DNA from: Magnetococcales bacterium
GTDB lineage: Bacteria > Pseudomonadota > Magnetococcia > Magnetococcales > Magnetaquicoccaceae
NCBI GenBank assembly: GCA_015231915.1
Contig: JADGAR010000003.1
Location: forward strand, 1 to 64,000
DNA length: 64,000 bases
Direction: 5' to 3'
The position numbers and the translations under genes are program-made. Below, piece after piece: positions 52,627 to 61,662 of the stretch. The notes below the pieces were generated by a model. The model was not told where the DNA came from and searched no databases. It worked only from the letters and a program-made list of their open reading frames with translations. Numbering within the stretch: the stretch's first letter is position 1; each line of letters begins with the position of its first letter.

Positions 52627-53454
52627 ATGACAGACACCATTCTCATCATCGCCCACGGCTCACGGGACCAGGACGGCAACCAGGAAGTCCTCGACTTCGT
52701 GGAACGCTGGCGGACGCGGCATACGGAAGAAAAGATCGAGGTCTGCTTCATCGAATTCGCCTCGCCCCTCGTGGCAACCGGACTGGCGCAGGCAGCGCAA
52801 GGCAGTTCCCGCGTCATTGCCCTGCCCCTGATCCTCAACGCGGCAGGCCACGTCAAACTGGAAATCCCCGGCCTCATCCGCCAGGCGCGCGCCAAATTCC
52901 CGCAAACGGAATTCCTCTATGGCCGTCACTTCGGCTGCGAGGAGACCATCCTGAAACTGCTGCGCATGCGCCTGCACAGCGCCATGGTCTCCCTCGACCT
53001 GCCCGATCCACGCAACACCGGCATCCTGCTGCTCGGACGCGGGGCTTCGGACATGGCCGCCAACGGCGAAGTCGCCAAAATGGCCCGCTGGATCCAGGAG
53101 TCCACCCGCCACGACACCGTGGAATACGCCTTCACCGGCATCACCCAGCCACGCCTGGAAGGCAAGGTGCAACAAATGGTGAAACTGGGCATGATGCAGA
53201 TTATCGTACTGCCCTATTATCTCTTTACCGGCAGATTGATCAAACGCATCGCCCGGCAGTTGCAACGGTTGCGCCTGCAATATCCCCAGGTGGCCTTTGC
53301 CCAGGCCAACTATCTTGGTATCGACGAAACCCTGCTCGGTCTGCTCGACGAACGCCTGGAAGAAACCCGCGGCAAACGCGAAAAGTCCATGATGGAATGC
53401 GATTGCTGCAAATTCAGCCTGCTCGCCGAATCCCACGGGGGGCACGAGGCATGA
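52627..53454 (+). CDS. cbiX: Sirohydrochlorin cobaltochelatase (long CbiX)
   Basis: Inserts cobalt into sirohydrochlorin, starting the cobalt-early route. The 275-residue protein is the long form with two chelatase halves: LIIAHGSRDQDGNQEV with His10, and a second half with VLPYYLFTGRLIKRI. The C-terminal tail is MECDCC (256-261), which fits the M-x-C-x-x-C iron-sulfur motif described in long CbiX proteins. ATG 52627 follows the cbiF stop by one base. Its presence together with cbiD and cbiG marks the oxygen-independent pathway. Confidence 0.93.
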   Translation: MTDTILIIAHGSRDQDGNQEVLDFVERWRTRHTEEKIEVCFIEFASPLVATGLAQAAQGSSRVIALPLILNAAGHVKLEIPGLIRQARAKFPQTEFLYGRHFGCEETILKLLRMRLHSAMVSLDLPDPRNTGILLLGRGASDMAANGEVAKMARWIQESTRHDTVEYAFTGITQPRLEGKVQQMVKLGMMQIIVLPYYLFTGRLIKRIARQLQRLRLQYPQVAFAQANYLGIDETLLGLLDERLEETRGKREKSMMECDCCKFSLLAESHGGHEA

Positions 53455-54104
53455 CCCCCTCCCCTCCCCCCATCGTGGCGGCGGGTGCGGCCATCGAAAG
53501 CGCCTCCTTCCGGATCATCGATGCCCAGGCCGGCAATCACGAAGCCTACGATGCCGCGCAGTGGGGCGTGGTGCGCCGCATGATCCATACCAGCGGCGAC
53601 TTCGCTTTCAATGGTCTCACCTGTTTTCACCCCTTGGCCATCGAACAGGCCATCGCCGCCTTGCGCCGGCAACCCCGTCTCACCGTGGACGTGGCCATGA
53701 TCCACGCCGGGTTGGCAGCCCGCAGGTTGACCCGCCTGGGGGTCACCGTCCATCAATTCAACAGCGATCCGCAGGTGATCTCCCGCGCCCAGGCCAATGG
53801 CACCACCCGCTCCTGCGAAGCCATGCGCGAGGCCTGGCGGCTGGGTCTGCTGGAAAACGGCATCGTGGCCATCGGCAACGCCCCCACTGCCTTGCTGGAG
53901 GTGATCCGCCTGATCCGGGAGGAACAGGTTCGCCCGGCCCTGGTGATTGGGGTTCCCGTGGGGTTTATCCGTGCCGAGGAGTCCAAGGAGGAACTGATGA
54001 CAATGCACGATACCCCATGGATCGCCATTCGCGGCACCAAGGGCGGCTCCACGCTGGCCGTGGCGATCCTGCATGCCCTGATGGACCTGACGGATACGGC
54101 ATGA
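53451..54104 (+). CDS. cbiC: Precorrin-8X methylmutase (CbiC/CobH)
   Basis: Moves a methyl group from C11 to C12 to form (cobalt-)cobyrinate. The 217-residue protein shows IESASFRIIDAQAG, VRRMIHTSGDFAF with the His implicated in catalysis, and VIGVPVGFIRAEESKEEL. The ATG overlaps the cbiX stop. Its stop in turn overlaps the cbiD start by four bases, a pattern that repeats through the operon. Confidence 0.95.
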   Translation: MTPSPPPIVAAGAAIESASFRIIDAQAGNHEAYDAAQWGVVRRMIHTSGDFAFNGLTCFHPLAIEQAIAALRRQPRLTVDVAMIHAGLAARRLTRLGVTVHQFNSDPQVISRAQANGTTRSCEAMREAWRLGLLENGIVAIGNAPTALLEVIRLIREEQVRPALVIGVPVGFIRAEESKEELMTMHDTPWIAIRGTKGGSTLAVAILHALMDLTDTA

Positions 54105-55189
54105 CGCGCACACGCGGGCGGCTTCGCACCGGTTACACCACCGGGGCCTGTTGCGCGGCAGCGGCCAGGGCGGCCACGCTGGGAGTGCTCACTGGCGAAA
54201 TCCCCACCCACGTCGCGACGTTGCTTCCCGACGGCTCGGAGGTCGTTTTTCCGGTGGCAAGGGATGGGGCGGCCCAGGCAAGCGTGATCAAGGACGCCGG
54301 CGACGATCCGGACGTGACCCACGGCGCCCGCCTGACTGCCAGCGCACGGCAACTGCCCTTGCTCGCAGGCGAAATCCGCCTGCTGGGAGGCAACGGGGTC
54401 GGACGGGTGACCCGCCCGGGGGTGGGACTGCCGGTTGGCGAGGCGGCCATCAATCCCGTTCCCCGCGCCAACATCATCGCCAATGTGCGGGCTGCGGCAG
54501 GCGAGTGGCTGAATGAGCACGGTCTGGAGATCACCCTCTCGGTGCCGGGCGGGGCGGAAATGGCGCTGCGCACCTTGAATCCCAGGCTCGGCATCGTGGG
54601 AGGCATCTCGATCCTGGGGACCACCGGCATCGTGCATCCCTACTCCACGGCGGCCTTCAAGGCGGCCTTGCGGCAGTCCATCGAGGCTGCGGCCTTGCTG
54701 GGAGAACCGCGCATCCTGCTGACCACCGGCAGACGCACGGAACGGTTCGCCATGGAACTCTGTCCGGATCTGCCGGAACAGGCCGTGGTGCAGATGGGGG
54801 ATTTTATCGGTGCCGCCCTGGCCGCCGTGGCGTCTGGTCGATTTGCCCACTTGATTCTGGCGGTGATGCCGGGCAAATTGGCCAAGATCGCCCAGGGCCT
54901 GGACAACACCCACGCCGGCAAGGGCAGCGTCGCCATGGATGCGGTGGCCGAAGCGGTACGCGCGGCAGGAGGGGACGAAGCGATGATTCTTCAGGCACGC
55001 ACCGGCCCCACCGTGCGTCACGCCGCCGAGTTGCTGGAGGACGCCGCACGGCAGGAAGCCTTTGGCAGGACGTTGCTTGCCAGGGCCATGCCGCAAGTGC
55101 GCGCCCGCCTGCCCGAGGCCATGCGGGTGACGATTTTGCTGTTTGATTTTCAAGGCCGGTTGATCGCCAGCCAGGAGAGCGGACCATGA
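54101..55189 (+). CDS. cbiD: Cobalt-precorrin-5B C1-methyltransferase (CbiD)
   Basis: A 362-residue SAM-dependent methyltransferase unique to the cobalt-early pathway. Family motifs are RTGYTTGACCAAAARAA at the N-terminus, NPVPRANI, SILGTTGIVHPYS, and MGDFIGAALAA. The ATG overlaps the cbiC stop; longer open frames upstream are shadows of that gene. Its stop overlaps the next start by ATGA. Confidence 0.96.
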   Translation: MTRTRGRLRTGYTTGACCAAAARAATLGVLTGEIPTHVATLLPDGSEVVFPVARDGAAQASVIKDAGDDPDVTHGARLTASARQLPLLAGEIRLLGGNGVGRVTRPGVGLPVGEAAINPVPRANIIANVRAAAGEWLNEHGLEITLSVPGGAEMALRTLNPRLGIVGGISILGTTGIVHPYSTAAFKAALRQSIEAAALLGEPRILLTTGRRTERFAMELCPDLPEQAVVQMGDFIGAALAAVASGRFAHLILAVMPGKLAKIAQGLDNTHAGKGSVAMDAVAEAVRAAGGDEAMILQARTGPTVRHAAELLEDAARQEAFGRTLLARAMPQVRARLPEAMRVTILLFDFQGRLIASQESGP

Positions 55190-56475
55190 CCTTGGAGCCA
55201 TGTTGGATCATCGGCGTACTCGACGCCGGCCCGGATGCCCTGACCCCGGAAGCCGCCCGCCTGCTGGGTCAGGCGGACCTGATCATCGGCGAGACACGTT
55301 TTCTGGAACGGTTTTCCCAATGTCTGCCCGCCGGGGCCGAGCAACGTCCGGCCAAAGGCCAACACAAGGCATTGCCGGGCTGGATCGAAGAGGGGCGCAC
55401 TACCGGTAAACGGGTGGTGGTGCTGGCCACCGGGGATCCGTTGTTGTCCGGGCTGGCGGGACATCTGCGCCACCGCTTGCCCGAGGAGGCCCTGCGGGTG
55501 CTGCCCGCCCCTTCCACCATGCAACTGGCCTTCGCCCGGCTCAAGCTGCCCTGGAGCGGAGCGCGTCTTTTGTCCGTGCATGCCGTGGATGGCGGGGAGT
55601 GGGAGTGGGACGCCCCCTCCGATCACCCGTTTGCGCCATTGTTGCGGTTGCTGGAGGAGGCGGACCTCATCGGGCTGTTCACCAGTCCTGCCAACTCCCC
55701 GGCGCGCATCGCCAGAATGCTTGTGGCATCAGGCTATGACCGGGAGTTTCTGCTCAGTGTGGCCGCCGCCCTGGGCACCCCGGAAGAACGGGTCGTGGCG
55801 GATCGCAACGCGGATTGGATCGCGGGCGAAACCTTTGCCGCGCCCAATGTGGTGATCCTGCGTCGGGTCGCAGACTGCCCCCGACCCCTGCCGCGCGTCG
55901 GGCTGGCGGATGGGGAATTTTGCCACGAGGGGGGATTGATCACCAAACGGGCAGTGCGGATGATGGTGCTGGCTGAGCTTGGTCTGCATGGCGAAAGCGT
56001 GGTGTGGGATGTGGGGGCCGGTTCCGGCAGTGTCGGACTGGAGGCGGCCCGCCTGGCGCGCCGGGGATGGGTGTGGGCCGTCGAACGCAACGGAGCGCGC
56101 GCGCAACAGATACGGCAGAATCGTCAACGGCTGCGTGTGTTCAATTATTCTTTGACCGAGGGGTGCGCCCCCGAAGCATTGGCAAAATGGCCGGATCCGG
56201 ACGCGGTGTTCATCGGCGGGTCCGGCGGCCAATTGTCGGCAATCATGACCGCATGTCAGGCACGCCTGCGTCCAGGGGGACGTTTGGTGCTCACCCTGGC
56301 CACCCTGGAGCATCTGGCAGCGGTCATGGATCACCTCGAGGCGAGTGGCTGGGAGTGGTCCGTGACCCAGACCCAGATCAGCCACTCCCGGCCCATCGCG
56401 GATCAGCACCGTCTGGTCCCGGATGCGCCGGTCTGGATCGTCACCATAACCAACCCATCAAAAAGCAATGAATAA
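55186..56475 (+). CDS. cobL: Fused precorrin-6Y methyltransferase/decarboxylase (CbiE-CbiT, CobL)
   Basis: A 429-residue fusion. The N-terminal half is the CbiE tetrapyrrole methylase for C5 (LGQADLIIGETRFLE, VVVLATGDPLLSGL), and the C-terminal half is CbiT, which methylates C15 and decarboxylates the C12 acetate (VVWDVGAGSGSVGLEAA is its SAM-binding loop). The CbiE loop is VLDAGPDAL, slightly atypical of the usual GxGxDG. The ATG overlaps the cbiD stop and the 3' end overlaps the next gene by eight bases. Confidence 0.94.
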   Translation: MTLEPCWIIGVLDAGPDALTPEAARLLGQADLIIGETRFLERFSQCLPAGAEQRPAKGQHKALPGWIEEGRTTGKRVVVLATGDPLLSGLAGHLRHRLPEEALRVLPAPSTMQLAFARLKLPWSGARLLSVHAVDGGEWEWDAPSDHPFAPLLRLLEEADLIGLFTSPANSPARIARMLVASGYDREFLLSVAAALGTPEERVVADRNADWIAGETFAAPNVVILRRVADCPRPLPRVGLADGEFCHEGGLITKRAVRMMVLAELGLHGESVVWDVGAGSGSVGLEAARLARRGWVWAVERNGARAQQIRQNRQRLRVFNYSLTEGCAPEALAKWPDPDAVFIGGSGGQLSAIMTACQARLRPGGRLVLTLATLEHLAAVMDHLEASGWEWSVTQTQISHSRPIADQHRLVPDAPVWIVTITNPSKSNE

Positions 56476-57223
56476 AAACCATCTCACGACCGGCACCCTC
56501 ATCGCCGCCTCCCTGGGACCGGGTGATCCCGGTCTGATCACCCGCGCCGCCTGGCACGCCCTGGAGACCACCCCCTGCTGGGCCTGGCCGGAGAGCCGCC
56601 AGGAAGGTGGAGGCTACGCCATCTCCATTGCCCAACGGGCGGGCCTGACCCCGCCGGAACAGACCTTGACGCTCCATTTTCCGATGACGCGCAACGCAAA
56701 ACTGCTGACCGAACAGTGGTCCGTGGCGGCGCGACAGGTCCTGGAGGTGCTGCATGCCGGCCAGGACGTGGTCTTTCTGGTGGAAGGGGATGCCTCGTTC
56801 TACTCCACCTTCGGCCACCTGCAACGCACCATCCTGGACCTGGATCCCGCCATTCGGGTGCGGATCATCCCCGGCGTCGCATCCCCCATGGCCGGGGCGG
56901 CCCTGGACCGGCAAGGGCTGTGCGAAGGCGACCAGACCGTGGCCATGGTCCCGGCCACCATCGGCATGGAGCGCATCGCCCATCTCCTCGACACCTTCGA
57001 AACCGTGGTCCTGCTCAAGGTGCGTCCGGTGCTGGATGAGTTGATCCCCCTCCTGGAACAGCGCCATCTGCTGGACAAAAGCATCTTCGTGGAACGGGCC
57101 GGAGCGCCGGAAGAACGGGTGATCCACGACATCCGCAGCCTCGCGGGGAGTCAGGTGCATTATCTTTCCCTGATGATCGTCCACTGCAACGACGGCGAAG
57201 CCACCCTGGGGAACCGGACGTGA
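56468..57223 (+). CDS. cbiL: Precorrin-2 C20-methyltransferase (CbiL/CobI)
   Basis: A 251-residue SAM-dependent methylase that adds the C20 methyl to (cobalt-)precorrin-2. It has ASLGPGDPGLITRAAW (GxGPGD loop), VVFLVEGDASFYSTFGHL, and IIPGVASPMAGAAL. In the cobalt-early route its substrate is cobalt-factor II from CbiX. The gene overlaps cobL at its start and cbiG at its end (GTGA). The conserved SFYST block is characteristic of this member among the corrin methylases. Confidence 0.95.
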   Translation: MNKNHLTTGTLIAASLGPGDPGLITRAAWHALETTPCWAWPESRQEGGGYAISIAQRAGLTPPEQTLTLHFPMTRNAKLLTEQWSVAARQVLEVLHAGQDVVFLVEGDASFYSTFGHLQRTILDLDPAIRVRIIPGVASPMAGAALDRQGLCEGDQTVAMVPATIGMERIAHLLDTFETVVLLKVRPVLDELIPLLEQRHLLDKSIFVERAGAPEERVIHDIRSLAGSQVHYLSLMIVHCNDGEATLGNRT

Positions 57224-58302
57224 CACGCCAACCCGCCCTGGTGGCCATCGGCAAACGCGGCGCCGGGCATGCCCGGCAACTGGCCTCCTCCTGGCCTGGG
57301 GCGACACTCTACGTCCTGGAACCCTGGGCCACCCCCGATGCCACTCCCCTGCCCCGCCCCTTGCGTGATCATGTTGCCCGTCTTATGGAACAACACGATC
57401 CGGTCTGCTTTTTTTGCGCCCTGGGGGCCACGGTGCGCCTGATCGCCCCCCATCTGCGTTCCAAACGGCAGGATCCGGCGGTGGTGTGTGTGGACGAAAC
57501 CGCCCGCTTCGTCATTCCGGTGGTCTCCGGCCATCTGGGGGGCGCCAACCACCACGCCCGCGTCATCGCCGGAGTGCTTGCCGCCCTGCCGGTGATCACC
57601 ACCGCCTCCGACAACCTCGACCTGCCGGCGGTGGACCTGCTGGGCCGCGAACTGGGCTGGCGCATCGAGGCGGAAGGCGACGCCCTCACCCGCTGCGCCG
57701 CCGCCCTGGTCAACGATCAGCCCATGGCCCTGCTGCAAGAGTGCTCGGCGCGTCTTTTTTCCCTGCCCAACCACCTGGAGGAGATCCCGGATCTTGCCGA
57801 TGCCGATCCCGCACGCCATTGCGGGCTTTTGTGGATCACCCACCGCCCCGATGCGCGGGAACTGGCCAACCATCACTGGCCCCACCCCTGCGTGATCTAT
57901 CGCCCACCCCACCTGACCGTTGGCATGGGCTGCGACCGGGGGACCTCCCTTGCGACCCTGCGGGCGGCCCTGGATCTGGCGCTGGCTCGCCTGGGGATTC
58001 CTGCCGGCGCCCTCACCGGAATTGCCACCATCGACCGCAAGCAAGACGAAACCGGGCTGCTGGAACTGGCGCGGCAACTCGGTCTTGCCTGCCATTTTTT
58101 TGCCGCAGAGCAATTGAAGACCATCCCGACGCCCCACCCCTCGGCTCTGGTCGAGGCGCACATGGGCACCCCGTCGGTCGCCGAGGCCGCTGCCCTGCTC
58201 GCCTGCCCTGGCGCGGAGCTGATCCTGTCCAAAACCCGCCACCGGGGCACGGATGGCAAAAACGTCACCATCGCCATCGCCCGCAAGGAGTTCACCCCAT
58301 GA
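57220..58302 (+). CDS. cbiG: Cobalt-precorrin-5A hydrolase (CbiG)
   Basis: Opens the delta-lactone ring of cobalt-precorrin-5A with loss of acetaldehyde, a step found only in the cobalt-early route. The 360-residue protein has the central CFFCALGATVRLIAPHL, VVSGHLGGANHHARV, and a C-terminal CbiG domain GMGCDRGTS, ATIDRKQDE. The GTG start overlaps the cbiL stop. It ends overlapping the cbiH start by four bases. Confidence 0.95.
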   Translation: MTRQPALVAIGKRGAGHARQLASSWPGATLYVLEPWATPDATPLPRPLRDHVARLMEQHDPVCFFCALGATVRLIAPHLRSKRQDPAVVCVDETARFVIPVVSGHLGGANHHARVIAGVLAALPVITTASDNLDLPAVDLLGRELGWRIEAEGDALTRCAAALVNDQPMALLQECSARLFSLPNHLEEIPDLADADPARHCGLLWITHRPDARELANHHWPHPCVIYRPPHLTVGMGCDRGTSLATLRAALDLALARLGIPAGALTGIATIDRKQDETGLLELARQLGLACHFFAAEQLKTIPTPHPSALVEAHMGTPSVAEAAALLACPGAELILSKTRHRGTDGKNVTIAIARKEFTP

Positions 58303-59099
58303 ACACCCCCCCTGCCCCCGGCAGACTGCTTCTGGTCAGCATCGGTCCGGGCCATCCCGATCACCTCACCCAACGCGCCATGCTGGCCCTGCGCCAGGCG
58401 GACGCGGTGATCGGCTACAAACACTATATTGCCCAGATTGCCCAACTGCTCGCTGCCCATCAGGAGATCATCGGCAGCGGCATGCGCCAGGAGCTGGAGC
58501 GCTGCGCCACGGCCTGGAAATTGGCCCAGGCAGGCCGAACCGTCGCCCTGATCTCCTCCGGGGACGTGGGGATCTACGGCATGGCCGGCCCGGCCTTCGA
58601 GGTGCTGCTGGCCGCCGGCTGGAGTCCGGACTCGGGGGTGGTGGTGGAGGTGATTCCGGGGGTGAGCGCGGTCAATGCCTGCGCCGCCCTGGTGGGCGCA
58701 CCCCTCACCCATGACTTTTGCACCATCTCCTTGTCCGACCTGCTCACCCCCTGGCCGGTGATCGTCAAACGCCTGGAGGCCGCAGCCAGCGCCGACTTCG
58801 TCACCGCCCTCTACAACCCCAAGAGCAGCAAACGCACCACCCAGATCGAGGAGGCACGCAGGATTTTTCTCGCCCATCGCCCGCCTGCAACGCCGGTGGC
58901 GGTGGTCATGGCGGCCTGCCGCGAGGGGGAATCGATCACCTTGACCGACCTGGCCAACATGCTCCACTGCCCCATCGACATGGAGACCACCGTGCTGATC
59001 GGCAATACTGCCAGTTTCATCGGACAGGGCCGCATGGTGACGCCGCGCGGCTATACCGGCAAGTACGACCTGGAGAGGGTCCTTCATGGTGCGAGCTGA
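58299..59099 (+). CDS. cbiH: Precorrin-3B C17-methyltransferase (CbiH/CobJ)
   Basis: Methylates C17 and drives ring contraction. The 266-residue tetrapyrrole methylase has [50 protein letters not shown], and [11 protein letters not shown]. It has the standard length without extra domains. The ATG overlaps the cbiG stop, and its 3' end overlaps cbiP by 14 bases. Together with cbiD, cbiF and cbiG it gives the middle of the corrin pathway. Confidence 0.95.
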   Translation: MNTPPAPGRLLLVSIGPGHPDHLTQRAMLALRQADAVIGYKHYIAQIAQLLAAHQEIIGSGMRQELERCATAWKLAQAGRTVALISSGDVGIYGMAGPAFEVLLAAGWSPDSGVVVEVIPGVSAVNACAALVGAPLTHDFCTISLSDLLTPWPVIVKRLEAAASADFVTALYNPKSSKRTTQIEEARRIFLAHRPPATPVAVVMAACREGESITLTDLANMLHCPIDMETTVLIGNTASFIGQGRMVTPRGYTGKYDLERVLHGAS

Positions 59100-60570
59100 C
59101 CGTCCCGCCCGCGTCCTGATGATCCAGGGCACCTCGTCGGACGCGGGCAAGAGCCTGCTGGTCACCGCCTTGTGCCGGCTGTTGCATCGCCACGGCATCC
59201 GGGTGGCCCCCTTCAAGCCGCAGAACATGGCCCTCAACAGCGCCGTCACCGTGGACGGCGGCGAAATCGGTCGCGCCCAGGCCATCCAGGCCGCTGCCTG
59301 CGGTCTTGCCCCCCACACCGACATGAATCCCATCCTGCTCAAACCCAACTCGGAGACCGGCGCGCAGGTGATCGTTCAGGGACGCCACATGGCCAATCTC
59401 TCCGCGCGGGAGTACCTGCACTTCAAGCCGACTGCCCTGAACCATGCCCTGGAATCGTTCCGGCGTCTGGCGGCCAGTCATCAGGTCGTGCTGGTGGAAG
59501 GGGCGGGCAGCCCGGCGGAGGTCAATCTGCGCGCCAGCGACATCGCCAACATGGGGTTCGCCGAGGCGGTGGATTGCCCGGTGGTCATCGTCGGGGATAT
59601 CGACCGGGGGGGGGTGTTCGCCCAGTTCGTGGGCACGCGGGAGATTCTGTCACCCGTGGAACGCAAACGGGTGGGCGGCTGGATTGTCAACAAGTTCCGG
59701 GGCGATCCCGCCTTGTTGCAACCCGGCATCGACTGGCTGGAAGCCAAAACCGGCATCCCGACCCTGGGGATCCTGCCCTTTCTGCCCGATCTCCATTTGC
59801 CCGCAGAGGACAGCTTTTTTCCGGTTTCCCTGCCAGACAAACCGAAAGCCGGCCTGCAAGTGATCGTGCCGCGCCTGCCGCGCATCAGCAATCATACCGA
59901 CCTGGATCCACTGAGGCTGCATCCCGGGGTGCAATTGACCTGGGTGCAGGCCGGGGAACCGATCCCCCCAGGGGATCTGATCGTCCTGCCCGGCAGCAAG
60001 AGCGTCTGCGCGGATTTGGCCTGGTTGCGTCAGTGGGGTTGGGAGGAGGCGATCCAGCGTCACGTTCGCTATGGGGGCAAGGTGTTGGGCATTTGCGGCG
60101 GTTTTCAGATGCTGGGGGAGTGGCTGGACGACTCCCTGGGGGTCGAGGGTCCGCCGCGCCGGGATCCCGGCCTGGGGCTGTTGGCCATGACCACCACCTT
60201 CATGCGGGAAAAGACGCTCCTGAATGTGCGGGGCCGCCTGATTTTCGGGGACGTTCCGGTGCAGGGCTACGAGATCCACATGGGGGTGAGTTCCGGCCCG
60301 GCCCTGGCGCGTCCCGGTTTCTTTCTGGCGGAAAAACCCCATGGCGCCCTGTCCGGGGATAGCCGGATTCTGGGGGGGTATCTGCATGGGCTTTTCGACC
60401 TGCCCGAGGCCTGTTCCGCCCTGCTCGGCTGGGCCGGGATGCGGGAGGCGCACGGGGTGGACATGGCCTGGCAACGGGAGGCCTCCTTCGAACGCATGGC
60501 CGACTGGGCTGAGGCGCATCTGGATCTGGCCAGATTGATGGCCATGATCGACATGGCGTGGCCGTCATGA
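59086..60570 (+). CDS. cbiP: Cobyric acid synthase (CbiP/CobQ)
   Basis: A 494-residue glutamine-dependent ligase that amidates side chains b, d, e and g of adenosylcobyrinate diamide. The N-terminal half has the P-loop-like [15 protein letters not shown] and [11 protein letters not shown]; the C-terminal half is a glutamine amidotransferase with Cys337 in [12 protein letters not shown] and GYEIHMGVS. It overlaps cbiH at the start and the adenosyltransferase gene at the end (ATGA). Confidence 0.96.
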   Translation: MVRADRPARVLMIQGTSSDAGKSLLVTALCRLLHRHGIRVAPFKPQNMALNSAVTVDGGEIGRAQAIQAAACGLAPHTDMNPILLKPNSETGAQVIVQGRHMANLSAREYLHFKPTALNHALESFRRLAASHQVVLVEGAGSPAEVNLRASDIANMGFAEAVDCPVVIVGDIDRGGVFAQFVGTREILSPVERKRVGGWIVNKFRGDPALLQPGIDWLEAKTGIPTLGILPFLPDLHLPAEDSFFPVSLPDKPKAGLQVIVPRLPRISNHTDLDPLRLHPGVQLTWVQAGEPIPPGDLIVLPGSKSVCADLAWLRQWGWEEAIQRHVRYGGKVLGICGGFQMLGEWLDDSLGVEGPPRRDPGLGLLAMTTTFMREKTLLNVRGRLIFGDVPVQGYEIHMGVSSGPALARPGFFLAEKPHGALSGDSRILGGYLHGLFDLPEACSALLGWAGMREAHGVDMAWQREASFERMADWAEAHLDLARLMAMIDMAWPS

Positions 60571-61097
60571 ACAAGAATCGGCGTGGTCTGGTGGTGGTGT
60601 TGACCGGGGATGGCAAGGGGAAATCCACCAGCGCCTTCGGCATGGTGATGCGCGCCGTCGGTTGGGAGCAGCGGGTATGCGTGTTGCAATTCATCAAGAG
60701 CGCCAAACGCCGCACCGGCGAACAGATGGCAGCCTTGCGTCTGAACGTGGAGTGGCATGCCCTGGGCGACGGTTTCACCTGGAAAAATCCCGATCCTGTG
60801 GCCAATCTCGCCACCGCACGCCGCGCCTGGGCCGTTTGCCGGGAAAAACTGGCGAGCGGGGCCTATGACATGATCGTCTGGGACGAGATTCACCACGCCA
60901 TCACCCAAGGCTGGCTGACCGCCGCCGAAGTGGCCGAGGCCATCCGGCTGGAAAAACCCCCCGCGACCCACCTGATTCTCACCGGTCGCAACGCCCCGCC
61001 CGAACTGATCGCCATCGCCGACACGGCAAGCGAGATCGTCTCCATCAAACACGCCTTTGCAGCCGGCATCCCGGCGGCAAAGGGGATCGAGTTTTGA
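60567..61097 (+). CDS. cobO: Corrinoid adenosyltransferase (CobO/BtuR type)
   Basis: Transfers the adenosyl group from ATP to cobalt, giving the coenzyme form. The 176-residue protein has [16 protein letters not shown] (P-loop, 10-25), [12 protein letters not shown], and [14 protein letters not shown], all typical of the CobA/CobO/BtuR family. ATG 60567 overlaps the cbiP stop; an in-frame GTG lies three codons upstream. Its product feeds CbiP. Confidence 0.95.
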   Translation: MNKNRRGLVVVLTGDGKGKSTSAFGMVMRAVGWEQRVCVLQFIKSAKRRTGEQMAALRLNVEWHALGDGFTWKNPDPVANLATARRAWAVCREKLASGAYDMIVWDEIHHAITQGWLTAAEVAEAIRLEKPPATHLILTGRNAPPELIAIADTASEIVSIKHAFAAGIPAAKGIEF

Positions 61098-61098
61098 C

Positions 61099-61662
61099 AT
61101 GCTCCTCACCCTGATCGTCACCCGCGCCACCCTGCCGGATCCCGCCTGGGAAACGGCCATCACCAATCGTCTGGGCGCCACGTGGCGCGCCCAGATTTTT
61201 TTTCTGGATCAGGGGGTCCGACAAGTGGCGGATGCCCGCTGGAGCACCCTGCAGCCCGGCGGGGAGCGCATCTATTGCGCCCATGACCATGCCCAACACC
61301 ATGGCCCGCCTCCGGCGCCAGGCATCCTGCCGGGTGGACTGGCCAACCTGGGGCGGATGATCCGCGAGAGCGATTATTCATTGACTCTGCCGAAAATGCA
61401 CTGGCCCGCACAACCCGGCAAACAGGGCGTCAAGCCCGTCGTCATCCTCCTGGCCGCCGATGACCCCCAGAACCGGCTGACGGAGGCGGCCCGCCTGGCG
61501 GCGGGACTGGCCGGCTGCGGCCATCACGTGACCCTGCACTCCCCCGTCACCCCTGGCCCACTGTTTTCCCTGGCCGCCGCCCCCTACCTGGAGGCCTTGC
61601 AGGCCCTCGGCGGTGCCATCGCCCCCACTTCTCCGGAGGCGCCGGTCATTCTCCGGTTGTGA
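61099..61662 (+). CDS. DsrE/TusD-like protein at the end of the cobalamin operon
   Basis: A 187-residue protein without a recognised function. Two halves each resemble the small alpha/beta DsrE-family fold: the first has AQIFFLDQGVRQVADARW, a His-rich AHDHAQHHGPP, and GGLANLGRMIRESDYSLTLP; the second has VVILLAADDPQNRLTEAARL and GGAIAPTSPEAP. The cysteine used by sulfur-relay members may be Cys near GERIYCAHDH, but this is not certain. It starts one base after cobO and is clearly co-transcribed, so a cobalamin-related role (metal delivery, redox or a missing step) is possible but unproven. It converges with comEC, overlapping by 17 bases. Confidence 0.6.
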   Translation: MLLTLIVTRATLPDPAWETAITNRLGATWRAQIFFLDQGVRQVADARWSTLQPGGERIYCAHDHAQHHGPPPAPGILPGGLANLGRMIRESDYSLTLPKMHWPAQPGKQGVKPVVILLAADDPQNRLTEAARLAAGLAGCGHHVTLHSPVTPGPLFSLAAAPYLEALQALGGAIAPTSPEAPVILRL

